Positions 11,764 through 11,858 of a stretch of DNA of 11,858 bases are shown here, one piece after another (position 1 is the stretch's first letter; each line of letters starts with the position of its first letter). The DNA comes from Sedimenticola sp. (lineage in GTDB: Bacteria > Pseudomonadota > Gammaproteobacteria > Chromatiales > Chromatiaceae). The position numbers and the translations under genes are program-made. A model generated the notes under the pieces. That model did no database searches, was not told the origin of the DNA, and worked only from the letters and a program-made list of their open reading frames with translations. The stretch is taken from NCBI GenBank assembly GCA_030619405.1, contig JAUXBK010000060.1, forward strand, positions 1-11,858, in the 5' to 3' direction.

Positions 11764-11858
11764 ATGCCCGAGAATGCTGTTGTCCGTGCTCGGATTGACC
11801 CGCACATCAAGGAAGAAGCAACCGCCGTGCTGGCGGCGATGGGGCTGACCGTGTCCGA
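11764..11858 (+). CDS. RelB/DinJ-family antitoxin (partial, runs off the window)
   Basis: Only the first 31 codons are present (MPENAVVRARIDPHIKEEAT..., then AVLAAMGLTVS). The pattern of a short arm, then VRARID, then IKEEA..VLAAMGLT is the ribbon-helix-helix N terminus of RelB/DinJ antitoxins, which pair with RelE/YafQ-type RNases. GGAGG lies 8 nt before the ATG. A toxin gene would be expected just beyond the right edge. It is transcribed away from the RAYT element. Confidence 0.88.
   Translation, partial: MPENAVVRARIDPHIKEEATAVLAAMGLTVS

Noticed and set aside
11592..11810. 72-codon minus-strand ORF with GSMGSMGS repeats
   Set aside because: The repeats are the tandem ATCGATCCC units read as codons; the ORF crosses the REP and the antitoxin control region.

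Overview
The window reads as chromosomal DNA of a moderately GC-rich gammaproteobacterium. The basis is a Pseudomonas-type S-methyl-5'-thioinosine phosphorylase, a NagZ of gammaproteobacterial form, a FliL-like protein and a REP/RAYT transposase system. A sulfur-oxidiser-like lineage is possible, but that is a guess. Almost all genes lie on the minus strand; the exceptions are a fliL-like gene in the middle and a partial antitoxin gene at the right edge.

Layout, left to right. (1) 45-3711, minus-strand housekeeping and stress genes: a membrane protein with a histone-H1-like Lys/Ala head and a Pro/Tyr-rich tail, MTI phosphorylase, a 2-Cys peroxiredoxin and a small hemerythrin-like protein. Three of the four have a clear intrinsic terminator downstream. 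(2) 3712-4284, a gene-free stretch with two nested MITE-like elements: a 162-bp element (A) interrupted at its right terminus by a 158-bp palindromic element (B). (3) 4285-10038, a block that looks like cell-wall (murein) recycling. It holds nagZ and a minus-strand operon of a peptide-binding lipoprotein, a signal-less YkuD protein resembling the cytoplasmic L,D-carboxypeptidase ElsL, and two peptide ABC permeases (DppB/DppC type). A convergent fliL-like gene sits between the operon and nagZ. No ABC ATPase gene is present. Two mobile repeats (A copy 2 and C) have been placed between the binding protein and the rest of the operon. (4) 10045-11858, an accessory patch: a Phd/YefM antitoxin with its own promoter and operator, a VapC-type PIN toxin gene that lost its 3' end at a REPIN, a complete REP-flanked RAYT transposase, and the start of a RelB/DinJ-type antitoxin.

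How it may fit together (inference): the binding protein plus DppBC would import peptides, possibly murein peptides, using ATPases encoded elsewhere. The ElsL-like enzyme would remove the terminal D-Ala from tetrapeptides in the cytoplasm, and NagZ would remove GlcNAc from anhydro-muropeptides. The most striking structural features are the nested MITEs with readable target duplications, and the REPIN that looks like an internal-deletion derivative of the neighbouring RAYT element and ends in the broken toxin gene.
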